DNA of 64,000 nucleotides, taken from the NCBI GenBank assembly GCA_905250075.1, contig CAJNOP010000012.1, positions 558,001 through 622,000 of the forward strand. The letters are read 5' to 3'. Of this stretch, positions 35,856 through 51,300 are shown piece by piece. This DNA comes from Rotaria sp. Silwood1 (Eukaryota > Rotifera > Eurotatoria > Philodinida > Philodinidae). A program made the translations under genes and the position numbers. The notes beneath the pieces are model-generated. The model was not told the DNA's origin. It did no database searches and was given only the letters and a program-made list of their open reading frames with translations. Numbering within the stretch: position 1 is the first letter of the stretch; every line of letters begins with the position of its first letter.

Positions 35856-37156
35856 ATGGCTTTAGCAAATGTACTTGGATTCAAATCGAATGATGCATTT
35901 AATCGATCACTTCAATGTGAAAAAACAGATGATCATATCGATGAATTTTGTCCAAAATTAAACATTGAAAATATTGCTCAATTTATAACTTTACCACCAT
36001 ATGCTGACGTAAGATTTTATTCAATTTAATTTGTTTTTTTTTTTTGATAATCTATTTAATGATTTGTTTATTTGTTTTTTTCTTTTTCCAGCCGGCTAAA
36101 TATTTAAAAATGATCAATGAAAATGTTGATCGTGTTCGAATTCAATTTCTTAAGGGTACAACAACATTAGCATTTAAATTTCGTAATGGTGTTATGGTTG
36201 CTGTTGACAGTCGTGCAACTGCTGGCGGCTTTATTGGTTTGTTTCATATGAAAAAAATATCAATTTAATTAGAATCAATAATTGTTTTTTTTTTTTGTGT
36301 TTTATGTAGCATCGGGAGAAGTCAAGAAAATAATTGAAATTAATCCTTATTTATTGGGAACAATGGCTGGCGGTGCTGCCGATTGTGCTTTTTGGGAACG
36401 AGTACTTGCACGTCATTGTCGTATCTACGAATTACGTAATAAAGAAAAAATTTCCGTTGCAGCTGCTTCAAAAATTCTTGCAAATATGGTCTTTGAATAT
36501 CGTGGTATGGGCTTATCCATGGGTACAATGATTATTGGTTGGGATAAACGAGTATGTTTAATTAAATTAAGAGAAAGAAATTTTTACATTATGATTTAAA
36601 TTAGGGTCCTGGTTTATATATGGTATCTGATGATGGTGAACGTATTAGTGATAATTTATTTTCTGTTGGTAGTGGTTCAATCTATGCATATAGTATTCTT
36701 GATGCTGGTTATAAGTAAGTTTTTTTCTTTTTTTTTTTTGATAGAACCAGTAACTAGGATTTTAAAAACTTTCATATTATGAAATTTAACAAGCTTAGTT
36801 ATATAAGAATATACAATTCGATTGTCTTTTTTGATTAAGCTTTACTATTTCAAGTGATGTTCAATATATGAAATAATTTTTTGTTCTTCTTTCATAGATA
36901 TGAAATGAGTACAGCTGATGCTATTGATCTTGCTCGTCGAGCTATAGTACATGCTGCTCATCGTGATGCAGCTTCAGGCAATATCGTGCGAAGTAATTAT
37001 TAATCTTCACTATTTAATAATCAAATTGTAATCTTTCATGTTTTTTTTTTCTTTATAGTTTATCATATGAAAGAAACTGGTTGGGAAAAAATCGAAGAAA
37101 AAGATACTAATGATTATATGTATCAATATCGTGGAGATAAAACAATGAATTTTTAA
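35856..37156 (+). CDS. PSMB5: 20S proteasome subunit beta type-5
   Basis: Six exons, 35856-36008, 36092-36236, 36310-36551, 36605-36714, 36898-36992 and 37059-37156, encode 280 residues. After a propeptide of 73 residues comes KG followed by [19 protein letters not shown]. The catalytic triad is visible: Thr74 (mature Thr1), Asp90 (Asp17) and Lys106 (Lys33 in GEVKKIIEI). Further family blocks are [42 protein letters not shown] and [12 protein letters not shown]. This is the chymotrypsin-like active subunit of the 20S core, made as an inactive precursor and autocleaved at Gly73-Thr74. Mature length (207) is normal. Nothing suggests an immunoproteasome variant. Confidence 0.97.
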
Positions 37157-40100
37157 ATAAATTCATCGATCATTATATTCATCAACATTGAACTCCTTTA
37201 CTGTTATTATTTTTCTTCTTTTATTTCAATCACGAAATGTGAATAAAAACAAACAAAACCTAGAAATTTTTTCATTATATAAGAATAATATAGGCTCTAA
37301 CAAAATTTTTCTATTTTATTCATCTAATAGTAATATACATCAATGATTGAAAATGTAAGACCAATGTATTTTTGATTTTTCTCTCTATAACAGCAAGCCT
37401 TTAAATCAAATTCAAGTAACGGTTCAAATAGTATGTATCCATTTGACCGAAAGAAAAAATAGCAAGAATAAAAATCTAGAAAAAGCTGCACATGTCATCA
37501 AGTGATTCTGCTAACGGAGGAGTGTAAATATTAGTGTAGGGGTAGGTATAAACGGAGGCCTGATATCTACATGCACAATCCACATGAACACCCACGCTAA
37601 CACTACACAATCACACCCACACTCATCTACTTAAAAAAACACATTGTTTTGTTATTAGTTTTGTTCTTGAATATTTTTCATACACTATTACTTCCTGTTG
37701 ATATACTTATAAGTCTCACACATTTTTTGCATGCAATAAAATGTCTTCATCTCGTTGATCGAGAATCTGTAAATAAACTTTTTTTCTATTTTGTCTTTGT
37801 GTCAAAATAATACTCTTCATTTAAACGATCAATGAAAACCTCTATAAAATGAATTCCATATAGAGATTTCATTAATGGACTCGGAAAATGAAAGTGTCTG
37901 AAAAACCAAATACCGTGGTTTTCATGTTCCAGAAGACTGGCTGAAAATTAGTTTTTAAAGAGTATCATTTTAAAGAGCGCAAAGTTCTGAATAAAACGAG
38001 GGTCAATATACTTTCTACAGCTTTTCCTTGAAAAGTTATCAACATCACGACGTGGAATTTATCATAGCATTGGTAAAAAAATGCAATTGTTTTGTGTGAT
38101 ACTTATCAGTTTTTAAGAAACCATCATAGTAAATAGAGCAAGTCCTTATTTTATTCAGCATTGGGTACTCTCAAACACTTTTTGTTGGTCCGGCTGGACT
38201 TACAAAGTCGTTTTTCGTTTCTTGCTACGTTTACATATATCCCCTCCAAATCAATAGCCTTCTAACAATGTAAAAAGACTATATTAGCCTTCGTGAATTA
38301 GCATTACATATAAAAAAGATTCAATCGTGTTATTGATTTTATTGAATTTTAATCGTTATAGAACATTAAGCATAAAAGAGGGAAATTGATACATGCGAAA
38401 TTATTGACTGGCTTATGTTGCAGTTATTCTTCTAGTTCTAGTTTCTTCCATAATGTTTTAATATCGTACTGTTATCATAATCTCTTAGAAAAATATCTTA
38501 TAACCTGCTGATGCTTTTATACGTCAGTTCCGGTAATTCTGTTTCTGTATCTGAAAAGATCATGATAAAGATTTTCGATTCGTTTATACGTAGGTCCAAT
38601 TGGACTCAAAAAAACATCATTTATGTGATCCAATGAGAAGAGGACTCAAGAGTTAAGTCACACAATCTTCTGAAATCTGAAAACTACCGTGTTAGGTTTT
38701 TGAGAAAACTTTCTTTCATCATAATACATTTCTTAAACTTTAGTATGAAACGTATTTGGATAGAGAACTTTATTGTCTGTTTGCATCTCTATTTGAATTT
38801 AAGTTAAACGCTTCGTATTGTAAAAGTAAACTCAAAAATACATTAGTCTTATACATTTGACTAGTACTGTATTTGATAATGATTTGACGATTTTTATAAT
38901 GTTATTACTAAAGATACCATGCTAGTTATTTTATATTCAGATACGATTTTCAAGAACTTAAATATTACAAAACAATGCAAATAGATTATATCCAGACTTT
39001 CTCTTTCTGAGCGACGATTTAAAAGTCCAAAAGGGTTAACAACTAGTTTTGAGCACACAGACATACGGTACATATGATAGAATAACAAACAATTAGAGGA
39101 GAGCATACAATTTTCGAAAAAGTACTGTCCTCTTGACTTTCACATCAGATATAAAATTGATGTTTGTCTTGTAACACTTGTTTTTTCTGTTTATTAGTCA
39201 ATTCTAAATGACTAATTAACTTCAAGAATGACATCTACAATAAATTTTTCTCAGATCTTTTTTTTCCTAAATTATTATTATTTATTGATAATTCATTAAT
39301 AATTTTTATTTACTGATGAATACAAAAGACTTTAAAGTTTGACAGGATAGATATCGACGATGGTTAGAATAAGAATACTTTTCTTGCAATGTATTTTTCT
39401 TGATTTCATGCAGTGATAACATGAATCTTATTTCATAACACAAATCTAGTATTAAGGAAAATTTTAAAAAAACCATTGTGCAATAAAAATATGAGTTTTT
39501 ACAACATAATTTTATGACAAAGTTTTACAATTGAATCCCACATTGCCATCACATCATTTTCTGTTGCATCCGAATCTACAATTTCCTTTGCTTACTTGAT
39601 AAATTTTTTTATTATCGATGCTTTTATTAATCATTGCCTTACATCGCAATAAATAAAGTTATCGAAACATAAACAATGTACTTAGAGTTTAATATCCAGA
39701 GTTTAATCTTTGGTGTTAGTGTCAACGATCGCCTAATATGATAAAAAAAGAAAGCAATAAAAGTTAATAATGTAGAATAGCATTTATTTTGAAGGAAACA
39801 CTTTTGAACCTGATGATTTACTAATTCTTTTTTTTTTCTCTTGGTAATAATGACAGAGAAAGACATTCTGTATCTAATCACTTGTATTCAGGTTAGTCTA
39901 ATAAGATTAAGTTCAATGAATTCATATAGACAAGCATAATAGAATTTATAGTACCTATATCATAATGAAATGCATCGATACCTGAACCACAGAAATTTTA
40001 TTTAATAATATTATTGGCTTCGTCAGTAAGTACATCTGTTGTGATGAAATGAGAAAAACGCGATCATGGTGACCCAAAATTAATCGACCTTCTAATACAG

Positions 40101-40299
40101 CTAATAGAGCATGCTCAAGTTCATGTAATAATTTTGCACAGAAAAAAATATTACACGAAAAAATGTATCGATAATGATAAGTCTCAAATAGCTACTTTTT
40201 TTTTAATGACCTATTTGTGAATGATTGACAAGTTTAATGTTCATATATTCACGAACAAAGGAAAGATAGATATAAATATTATTAATGTGTCATCCATAG
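37157..40299. other. Gene desert, first part
   Basis: Apart from the 3' end of the beta-5 gene (AATAAA-like words near 37220-37245) nothing is recognised. Around 37480-37630 the DNA is less AT-rich, with GTGTAGGGGTAGG and CACACCCACACTC words. Confidence 0.5.
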
Positions 40300-40800
40300 A
40301 CTTATATCAATATCATATTTTGAGTATCAGTATTGACACTTGTTATCATTGTCATCAGAACTTCTTTTAACATGAGACTTTGTCGTAAAATTTAGTAAAA
40401 AATAAACTTTGATCCAATGTAGCATATACTATTAATATCGATTGACTTTATTTAATCTTTTCCATTAGTTTTACTTCATTGACAAATGTCAGTTTGATTA
40501 TTAAGTCAGAGAATGCAGCATACCATTGAAATAATCAACTTGTAAGAAATTGAGTGTGATTCCGCACGTTCTATCTTACTTAGTAATCAAACTGACATTT
40601 GTCAGTTAATTAAAAATGATGGAAAAGATCGGATAAAATCGGTGGATATTAATAGCATATGTTGCATTGCATAAAATTTGATTTTTTACGAAATTCTATT
40701 ATAAATGCAGTGATGAAAAAAGTTCTTATATGAAATAATAACTAGTGTCGATACCTGTGGATCAGTATAATACTGGTATTGATATTACATATATAGTCGT
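40300..40800. mobile_element. Foldback element in gene desert
   Basis: Left arm (about 40310-40520) and right arm (about 40575-40790) are inverted copies: ACTATTAATATC, AATCTTTTCCAT, TGACAAATGTCAGTTTGATT and, further out, GACACTTGTTATCAT each have a complement on the other side. Similarity falls toward the outer ends, so the exact borders are uncertain. No coding capacity. Confidence 0.65.
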
Positions 40801-43800
40801 CGAATTCGATCAACTTAAACAATAATTCATTAAGTAAAGAAGCGATAAAAGTATGTATGTAAATTCATATCTCAAACAGAAATTTGCAATAGTGATTTTA
40901 ATTAGCTGAAGTACGTCGAATTTGAAAGTATTAGTATTCATCATTAAAATCTACACATTTAGAGATTTAAAACAATCAATCCAATTCTCATTTACAAATG
41001 AATGTTGTCTAGCCAATGTAAATCAAACTAATGTCCCCGTCAGAATTAAAAAAGAATGGGCGTGATCTGAAAGTATAGGTTTCAAACACACGTCAAGATC
41101 AAAATTATATCGAAACGGAACACCATTTTCATGCATTTTTTTGAGTGATTTGCGAAGATGATGAGTTTTCGAATAAGCAGAAGACGGGAATTCCCCTTTT
41201 CCGATTGTGAAAACAGCAGATCGTTAATTATTGCCATAATCGAAATATTCATATATGATTCAGATAATTATCTTGTCATAGGTCACTGTCGACAAAACAA
41301 AACTGTGTACCTATTCAAACAAATTATATATAGAACTTTTTCAATTCTGAGCAAATGTCCTTGAAAAGAAACACTATATTCATGTATTTTTCTAAATATT
41401 TTGAAAAGAATCTTTAGTTTCAAAAATCATTTCTCCTTATATCGCATGATATACAAAAACACCCGAAGTTTTTTTCTTTAGTATGATGAAAGTCACAGGT
41501 CGTTAACTACTGATGTCACCGAGACATTGAATTTAATACTTACTCTCTGATTAATTCTGGCGCGGATATTAATTTGCAACAATAATAGACGCTAATCTAT
41601 AGTCAATAAAGTGAATATAGAACTGTTAATGAATTATAAAAAAATTCTTGCCAATTAAAAAGTCGCATAAATTGTTCGACATGTTGTACAAACACATTAT
41701 TTTTCCATTATACGTAGTAAAAAATTATAGAAAGGTCAAAAGTTTTTTTGTAAAATTTCGAATATACTTTATCGATAATTTGACTATGTTTGATAATGTT
41801 GTTTTGTTTTAATAAATGTCTAGAAGCAATGTAAAGTATATTTAGATTAATTTACATCTGAGGATTGATATATATTTAGAATAAAGTTCTTTTAGTTTAA
41901 CTGTAAAAAATAAAAAATGATAATATTTGTGTTTATATCAGTCTTATCAATCGAGTACCCATATTATATTAAGTACTACACACAATTTCGAAACATATAT
42001 GCTATGCATTGTCTTCTAAATTATAAATACATTTTGACACATTGACATTTGTTAATCAAATTACTTAAAATGTATTTGTATATCATCAATACAACTCTCA
42101 TTCGTACAGATAATGCTTCACAGTTATATCTGAATTCAATTTAAATTTGTGTCATTTATGTCTATTTTCTACATGCGACATTTTGAAGTACACAAAATAT
42201 TTGATTATTAAGTAATAGCTAAAGTCAAGAATAGTATTCTTATCATTTTCTAATTTGACCTTCCAATGTGTAAAATTTTTGCATGTCACGTAAAGAAAAA
42301 TAAACATCTTAATTTTTTTTTCTTTCGAGGGTAACTTGTTTCTGGGTGTTTCTGTCATTTTTTTTTTGACGATATGTGTCAATCAATATATTAAGCCGAG
42401 ACTGTAAAGAAAAAAGACTTAACTATTGATTAATCTTCATTTTGTTTTCAAGTAAGGTAAAAATGTGTCAAAACTCTAAAAAATAAGTACTAAGCCAGGA
42501 AGCAATTATCTTGTAGATGGAAGTTGTGATAAGTCATTCAAGAAAATAATAGCCCAGAACACCCTAATTAAAAGATAAGCTGTTTTCATTAAAAAAGCCA
42601 AAATATATAATACATTGGTTAGTGGTTGTCCTTATACTCATAAGCATGATTACAGAAATGAGACTATAAGGCTTCGTTTCTAATATTTTACTTCTTTTAC
42701 AACTCATTTGAGAAAATTAAACTAGATGAGCATTCGCAACCTGGTAAGTCATCAGTGATGTAACGCATAGAACATGAAATTAATTATCAATGACATAATA
42801 GCAACCAGACAGAATATTGAAATTAGAATGTAACTCAAGAATCAGATGACAATAATATTTTGGTAGCGTAGACTAAGAAAGCACGGTATATATATATATA
42901 TATATAATACAATTTGAATCATAGAAAGTATAGCACTCATATCTGTAGCTATGGTTTAGTCAATCTTTTAACAAATAGTCTATTTGTGTGACTTCTTTTT
43001 CTTCGTGTGTTTCATCACAACTTTATCTAGTAAATCTTTAATTTAATGTCTTATAGTAGATAGTTCTCTAATTTAGCACATAATCAAAGTGAATCATTTT
43101 GAAAGCTACATATAGCGAAAGGTCAGCTAATGAATGTGTTATGCCTTTTGAATATAGACAGAGATACTCATGATTCATTAAATGTTAGTTCTTGGTAATC
43201 TCTTTAGTTGGAGACAAGAATTATACGGAAGTAAATCAATTGTTGCTTGATTTTTAATGAATCTAGCATAGTGTCCCGGTTCTAAAAATAAAATGCTACT
43301 TTTAATATCATGACAATATTTGACTTGAAAGCTTGTCATTTTATATTTAGATTTAAGAATGAAATAATTTGTTTAATTATTAAGACATGAACATTTTCTT
43401 ATACGAATTAAGCGTACAGAATTAGTGTTTAAGTAAAATATAAATAAAATCTTTCGACATCTTTGTCAAATGAGAACCATGAAAAGATCAATATATTCAT
43501 TGACTCGCATTTGCGTTAAATTAATTTAATCTTTTGACAAAGATTCATTTTTGAAAGCATTAAATATCGTGTTGTGTTTCATAGCATAAATATTAGACTG
43601 TAATGATCTATTCTTCTATGGAACAAGATTTCTCTGTTGATTTATAAATTTATTAAAATGTATACTACAGAATATTTGATTTTTCATCGTTACATGTATT
43701 GACTATTGAGGTTGAACTCTTAATGCTTTTTTTAGATATTTATGTTGAAATTGCTATATATTATATAAGAAGCATAGTCTATTAGTCAATCCTTTTGGAA

Positions 43801-46800
43801 AAAAAAGCACAACTGTCTATAGCCTTTAAACAATTCTAATCGTTCTAATTGACAAGAGAACTTGAAAATTGTTTTTTTTTTCGTCTTATAGGTTCAAGTA
43901 GTATAGTATTTTATTTGATTGATACTCGTCTTCATTATTTTGCATGCCTCATTATTTGAAATAGGCTCGAACAAGAAGTCAAGTATCCAACATCTTGAGA
44001 GGAAATTTTATTTGTTTTTTTCTAAAATCATCTTGAGTTTTGCGCAGATGCAACAGTCTATAAATAGTTATTTTTTCATTAACGTAGGTATAAGTGATCA
44101 TAAGTTCTATTCTTCATAATTGTCTCTATAAACAAAATAAAATAAGAAAACTATTAATAGCAATATTCATGTTTCTTTGTGACCAAATTAATAGGCAAGC
44201 TACTTCCTTTTCTGTCTACCGTTCAATGACAAAATTAACATGACTATAATGAATAAGTTAGTTCATCAATGAAAGCACGACCATAAATTCATTGTAACAA
44301 TAGGCATCTTTTTTGATTTTTTTTTTCCATTAATATTCAATACACATGTCAGATTACATGAGAAAAGATCTATTTGTCATTGTATAAAAAAAAAAGGTGG
44401 CGGCATAATAATGATAGATTCTTTGAGATAGTTTTGAGAGTATGTGAGTCATCGAGTATAATATTTGATTCTTAAATACTTTTTCAGGGTAATTTTCTGC
44501 ATCCTAAGGTGACGAATTAAAGGTTTAGATAAATTCTAATTATCTGCTTTAGTTTCGGTTTTCTTTTCTGTATCGTCTCTACTTAAGTTTTAACGTCCTC
44601 CATTATTCCATTCTGTTTCAACTCATAGTTAAGGTGAAAATCTGAAAGACCTTCATGTCCTTAAGCTTTTTCTACTTGAGTTATAAACATTGTATCGACC
44701 TTTTCGCACATTGTCAGACATGTCGAAAGAGATTGCATTAATGAGTTTCCGTCTAAAATTTTTCTCAATAGCAGATATGATGGTGCTGATTATATTCTGA
44801 AAGTTTCATCTCATATGGATGTTTCTCACTCAAAATAACATGGTTCCAAAAAACACGACTATTTCATTAAAAAAAAAACTTCCAAAAAGACGCCATTCTT
44901 AGATATTTTGTATTTTCAAAAAAACTTATCTATATAAGCTGAATCTTTTAGGGTACAACAGCTACTATGTGATCTATTCTTCGAGAAGATTTCAGAGAGA
45001 AATCCATTATTGCAATTTTCTCTCGTAATATAGTACAATATACTGAAAATTGACTAATACAGCTATAACTTAATAGAAAAGACCTAAGGATACGAGAGCT
45101 TTTATCTTTAACTATAAATTTTACTTCTGAACGAACTAAGAGCGCAAACAGAGAGTATTAGTTAGAGTGGTTGCATTGTTAGTACTACATTATTAATAAT
45201 GAAGTTGTTGATCGATTCGTCAAAACAATTCATATACTATTAATAATAAATAAATTTGAAGAGTTCAATCAATATAGATACTATTGTAATTAGTTTTGCA
45301 TTGCTGCTTTTTGTTATTTAGTCAATCGATCTTATATGAAATAATAAAATTCATATATTTATCAGTTGAATGAAAAAGCATAGAATGAATGATGATTTGT
45401 GACAGCTGTAAATAATAAGAGAGTGGAGCAACACAAGACGAAACATAAGACATAGATGGCAAAGACGTTAAATAAAAGCTGGAATAAATAGAAGGAAAAC
45501 CATAATTATTTTTGGAGAACATGAGGGTTACGGCGCGTAATTATGATTTATTACCATAAAAGAAAAAATTCCGTTCGACAGATGTAGAATGACTGTTAAA
45601 CATTTTAGTATAAATCGTTTACAATTTACCAGTACGTACAAGAACAACTAATGTAATGCTAGTATTAAAAATATGAATTCTGTAATATTTTTTTCCCGAT
45701 GTTTGACATGATTTTTTTGTAAGACGTCTTGACTTTTCATCAAATATTGTTTTTCACTTCATCCTTATTGATAAAATTTGATTGGACTCAAATTACAAAC
45801 TAGTTTAACACTAAAAACTTGAGACAGTTGCTATTTGAGAATACAAGATAACTAACTATGTAAATTATTTTACAGTCCTTAATTGTAACATAAATCAAAT
45901 TTCATAACTAAAGTAGTTTACAGTTGGCACACATATTATTTTGTTGCTTGCACCCTTGACGAAACATTTTAATCGATAGAACTTCCTCGAATCGATCCAA
46001 TCTCTTATCTATTCTGATTGTCTATTAGTTTCGTATTGTTCCTTGTATATAGTTGATTAAGCTTCCTCTTTCTATTCTAGAAATTCTACTGATTATATAT
46101 ATATTTGAATATATATATATATATTATAAGATTTTTCAATCATCACGCCATATCAACATTTCCAAGTTATGGAGAACGTCGAACGATTTAATCAGTCTAT
46201 TACTAATCATCGAACATATGATGCATCAATATTCAGGTATGTACTATTTCTTTTTTTTTTCTTAACTATCAGTGAACAACTACATTTAATTATATAAGAC
46301 AAAAACGGAATAAGGATTATAGAAAATTGTTTTCTATGATAAATGAAATACGCAAATTATTTGCATAATAATTGATTTATGTTTGCTATAAAAGAAAGTT
46401 TCTTTGTTTTGCTGTAGTTGTCATAAGACTAATTTTGAATAATGAGATCATGAGAGAACACATACATGAAAATAAAATATTGCTTTTATGAAATCATTAC
46501 CTATAAAACAAAACATATGAGAAAAAAATCTATCAACATAATAAAATATATGTAGTTTTTAGACAACTATAGACGCATTGATAAATATCGCTATTGAAAC
46601 GATTAAGATTGATTAGTTTGATGTCAAGCAATATACTAAATCATTATTTTCTATTTTGCATCATTTATGTTAAATAATTGAATATTAAGAAAAGTAGTTC
46701 ATATTGTATTCTATGCAACAGGATAGATAAAATTAATTGGTTTATTTACTCTTTAACTTGATGGAAAAAAAACCGCAAATTAAATTTAGCATTATACAAA

Positions 46801-48340
46801 ATATGGAATATAAATTTATAAATTTTTGTGTGTAAAATATGAAAATATAAGTTATTACATTTGAAGTTGCTCATAAAACGATTGAGTGTATCTATCTACT
46901 ACGATTAAAATTTGATTTTCTCTGTTGAATTACAATGATTTATCAACGAGAAAGAATGGCTATTTATCGGATAAAGTTATTATCTTAGGAATTCCTATTC
47001 ATGCCATTAAGAAGATCCAGATAATGATTGATGAAAAAAATATATGGTTTCTGTTTGGCATTAAATGGTATAAGTTGTCCCTATTATAATCATTGTTGCA
47101 AAAATAAATGCTAAAATAATTCATATTTTTAGTAATAGAGAAAAGATAAATATTTCTTTTCTTTCTTATTCTTTCTTATTCCGCATACGAATATAGTTCC
47201 ATATAGTTTCTTCATTTATAGATAGAACGAGTTAGAAAAAGAACAGAATCTTCTGTTTTCTTCTTTTCTTATTTTTATTATCTGAATTGCTACTCATTTT
47301 TCAACGTTCATATTAACTGAACCTAATGAATAGATGCAGCTATTTGTATGATAATATAATGTACTACTTATTTTTCGTGAAAGATCTATTCTTATGATTC
47401 TATATAATTATTATAGTCGAAGAACATACACAAAAGAAAAAAAAGAGAGAAAAAAAATATATATGAAAAATGTCACAAGAAGATGTTTTTTCTTGATTAC
47501 ACAAGTATTGATCTGTTCATATTTTCATGTGAGTGCTATGTTTATAAATATTCATGTTTTATTCCTTTGTAGGAGGATAAATATGCGTAAAAAAAAAAAG
47601 AAATACCACTAATTATATATTAAAAGGAATTTACGAGTAATATTTTACGCTTGGCTAAGCTATACTAAGCACAAGAATATAGTTAGGAATATACGCTAGT
47701 GTACCATACATAGCTGCCATTCACACTGTAGATTTTGTGATATTTAATTTAGATAAGAATAATTAGAAAAAAAAAGCCGACTCATCAAGTAATTGTAGCA
47801 GAGTAATCGATAATGATAATGGCTTTCAAAAATATATAAAGAGTCTTACACCAGTACTGTCGAAAAAAAGATTTCTGTGACAGAAACAGTAGCTTGATAA
47901 TTCCATTCATTAGCAAGAACAGTCAAAGCCGAGTTAATGACACGCATATCGACAATATAATATTTCTATTTTTGTTTATACTTGTCTTTCGGATCAAGTA
48001 GGGTATTAATAACTGCAATAATTAAGCAGCAATGGCATGCCCAGTATAACATGTAAACAAAATACATATTTCGTACTTAAAAGATATACAAACAAAAACA
48101 TAGTATCAATAATCTTAATCAAACTATTTGTTTAAGTCTATTAGTTTTTATTTTCCTTTATATGAATATTTCATGTATACATTTATACCTGTCTCTATTG
48201 TTATTATAAACAAAAATGTTTGACACAAAACTAAAAAAAAATAGAAAAAAGAAAAACATTTCATATATTTTTGGCTTTTCTTTTGTCATTATTACATTTG
48301 TTACTCAAGAATACATTCATGGATATTTTCATGTAGATCA
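40801..48340. other. Gene desert, second part
   Basis: About 7.5 kb without a supportable gene. A (TA)n run lies at about 42887-42906. Open frames are short and low in complexity. The final few hundred bases should hold the GPCR promoter; CATGTAG ends at 48336, immediately before the GPCR start context, and looks like a splice acceptor. Confidence 0.5.
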
Positions 48341-51300
48341 ATGAATTCCACAAATAACGAAACATCATTACCAATAATTAATTGTTCATTACAAGGTCGT
48401 GTATATGAATCTACTTATTTATTTTTTAAATCATTAAATTCAACATATTTACGTTTACTTATTGGACCTGGTATATTACTTAATTTACTTTGTCTATTTA
48501 TACTTTCTCGACCAAGGTTATCAAATAAATCGACTACTATTATATTTTTACGTTTTCTTGCACTTTTTGATATATTATCAATTACACTTAAATATATTCG
48601 AGCAGAAATGAATTATCAATCACTTGAAAAAGGTCATGAAATATTTTTATTAACTCCATCAGTTTGTAAAGCATTATATGTATCAATGAATGCATGCATT
48701 TCAATTGCTATGTGGACTATTGTTTTAATGAGCTTGTAAGCTTTTCTTTTGTTTTCATACGAAAATAACGGTACATCACATTAAATTTTTTTTCTTTTAT
48801 AGAGATAAAGCTGTTGCTGTTAGTTATCCACTTAAATCAAGTATATGGTTAACTCATAAGCGAGCATTTCAGATTTGTTGTTGTACTATTATCATACTTT
48901 CACTTGCCAATTTATCGTTCATCAGCTTATCGAATATACATATGGGAAAAAATAATCGAAAATACTGTGGATTAAGCGATGTTTCTTTTAGCGTCGATCT
49001 GATTACTGCTTCAATTTTGCCTATGGGTAAATATATTTATCTATGATATCTTTGTTGATTTCATCAACATATTACGTATAAATATAGAATGTGTAGAAAG
49101 CAATAACAAATGCAGCATAATTCTTCTCTGTAGATGTTTCCTATTCAATTATCAATATGAAACAATAGAATTTATTTTCATTTTTTATGATACGTTCAAG
49201 CACGTAGTCGGAAAAAGGAGTATTTTTTCTTGATCAGTGGACTCATCCGGAAGAGAGAGTCAGACGTTATTATAGAAAATATAGGTTGCAGCTTCTTAGT
49301 CAGACACAAATTATTACATCTCTCGAGAATTTGAATAGAACAAAAACTAGAGATAATTTCACATGACAATGTAATAGGAAGCGCAATTCAGAATATGAAG
49401 ACATGAGCATTATTTGATGAAACTAGACAATTGAACATTATTATTCGGAGCACTGAACAATAATAGTGATGACGATTTCATGAGAAAAGTCAATGATATC
49501 AGTTTCGAGAGTCCTCTAACTGAGAGGATTTTCCGTTTTTGAAATGTTCTTTTATTTTTCTATTATCAGGATATATTAGAAGAAACCTGCTTCAGAAACA
49601 AAATTTTTCATTGTTTTTTTTCGGCATTAATACGACTACTAGTGCCATATTCTAAAATATTTTCTATAGTTACACAGTACTTATTAGACAAATAATTTCA
49701 TGATTTTTAAATAAGAAAGGAATTAAAACAATAAACAGATTATTCATCGTACTTATTCAAAAGTACTTATCAGCATGCTTGAAATCGTTTCCTAAATTAA
49801 ATATAAAATGATTGTTATTCAACCAAATTAGTTTCGATGAAAATTTTCTATTTTTAAATAGAGATTTCTAGATGAGACATTTTTAATCTTTATAACGAGC
49901 ATTATGTTTTATAAGCTGCAAAGAAATTATAATATTTTTGAAAAAAGAACTTATTTTTTATTAGAGAAATCATCTTAGCTAAAGTTAATATTGTCTCTTA
50001 GGACCACTATGAGTATAATTATGAATCGTTAACATTGAAGATTGACAACTGTCATATTACGATGCATCGATATTCCCACGTACACATCATAAACTTCATT
50101 ATCTATTAGACAAACAACTTCAAGTTATAAACATAATTAATTAAATCCTTATGATTGATAGCCATTAGAATTTTATTAAAACTTTTCAAAACTGTTTACT
50201 AAATAAACCTTCATTAATAAATAAAGTATATATTTCTGTTCATAATTATATGATTAATTATTAAAGAAATACATTTTCTTCGTCTTTTTTTTGAGAAGAT
50301 AAATTAACAGTAATTTTTTTTGCTAATCAATAGTCGAATGGAATTTTTTTTAATTTATGCTTTATTTTCTTCTGGAATAGTTATTAGACATTCCAATAGA
50401 TTAGATATGCAAGAAAACACCCAAGCCATATAATATGACAGATGAATTATTCAACAAATGAAATATTACCAAACGTTAGACAGATACGTTATTTAAGTTA
50501 TTTTTGTTGTTTGACACAATTGAGAAATTATATTTTTTCAAGACAAATCTTCATATTTTTGAAACATTAATGTCATGATCTCATTCATGTTTAGGTCTTA
50601 TTACAGCTGCTAATATTGTTATTGCAGTTGTATTACATCGTACTTCTTATGATTGGAGAATATCTAATGAATCTACTAAACGAGAATCTGATTCAAGTTT
50701 GTGTAAAAGTAATAAATCAAAATTATCACTTCGTCAACGTTGTTCCGGTAGTTCAACAACTACAGCAGCCGAATTAGTATTAGCTACAAAACGACGTACA
50801 AATGCACAAGTTACACGTATGCTTTTAGCTGTTACATTATCATTAATTCTATTTAATATTCCTAATACAATATTTTTTGTTGCTGTTAAAATTTATGATA
50901 CAAGACAATTATTACTTGGACGTTCATGTGTAGATATTAGTGATGGTGATATAGTATTATATAAACTTGGATTTTATTCAAGCGTTATACAAGATATATT
51001 GTCGGATCTACCTCATGTAGTTAATTTTTTCTTATATTGTTTAGCTGGAAAAAAATTTCGAAGCATATTTATAAATGAATTTCATCAATTACTTGTTGAT
51101 TTGCATTTAATGAAACCAAAAGAAAGACGTCTTACACATGGAACATCTATTATAAATCCTGAATTAATATCAAGCATAGCTTATTGTAATAATGTAGAAC
51201 GTGTATCACCAAAACCTGCTCCATCAAAAGTACGACAAAGTGTTGAAGTTTTATTTAATGGTAAAAAAGCTCTAACAATACTTAATCGTCAAAATGAAAA

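Noticed and set aside
37520-37625. GTGTAGGGGTAGG and CACACCCACACTC words as interstitial telomere repeats
   Set aside because: Resemble bdelloid-type telomere words but are not tandem and not in a regular register.
41560-41590. LINSGADINLQ as an ankyrin relic
   Set aside because: Eleven residues only, with stops on both sides in that frame.
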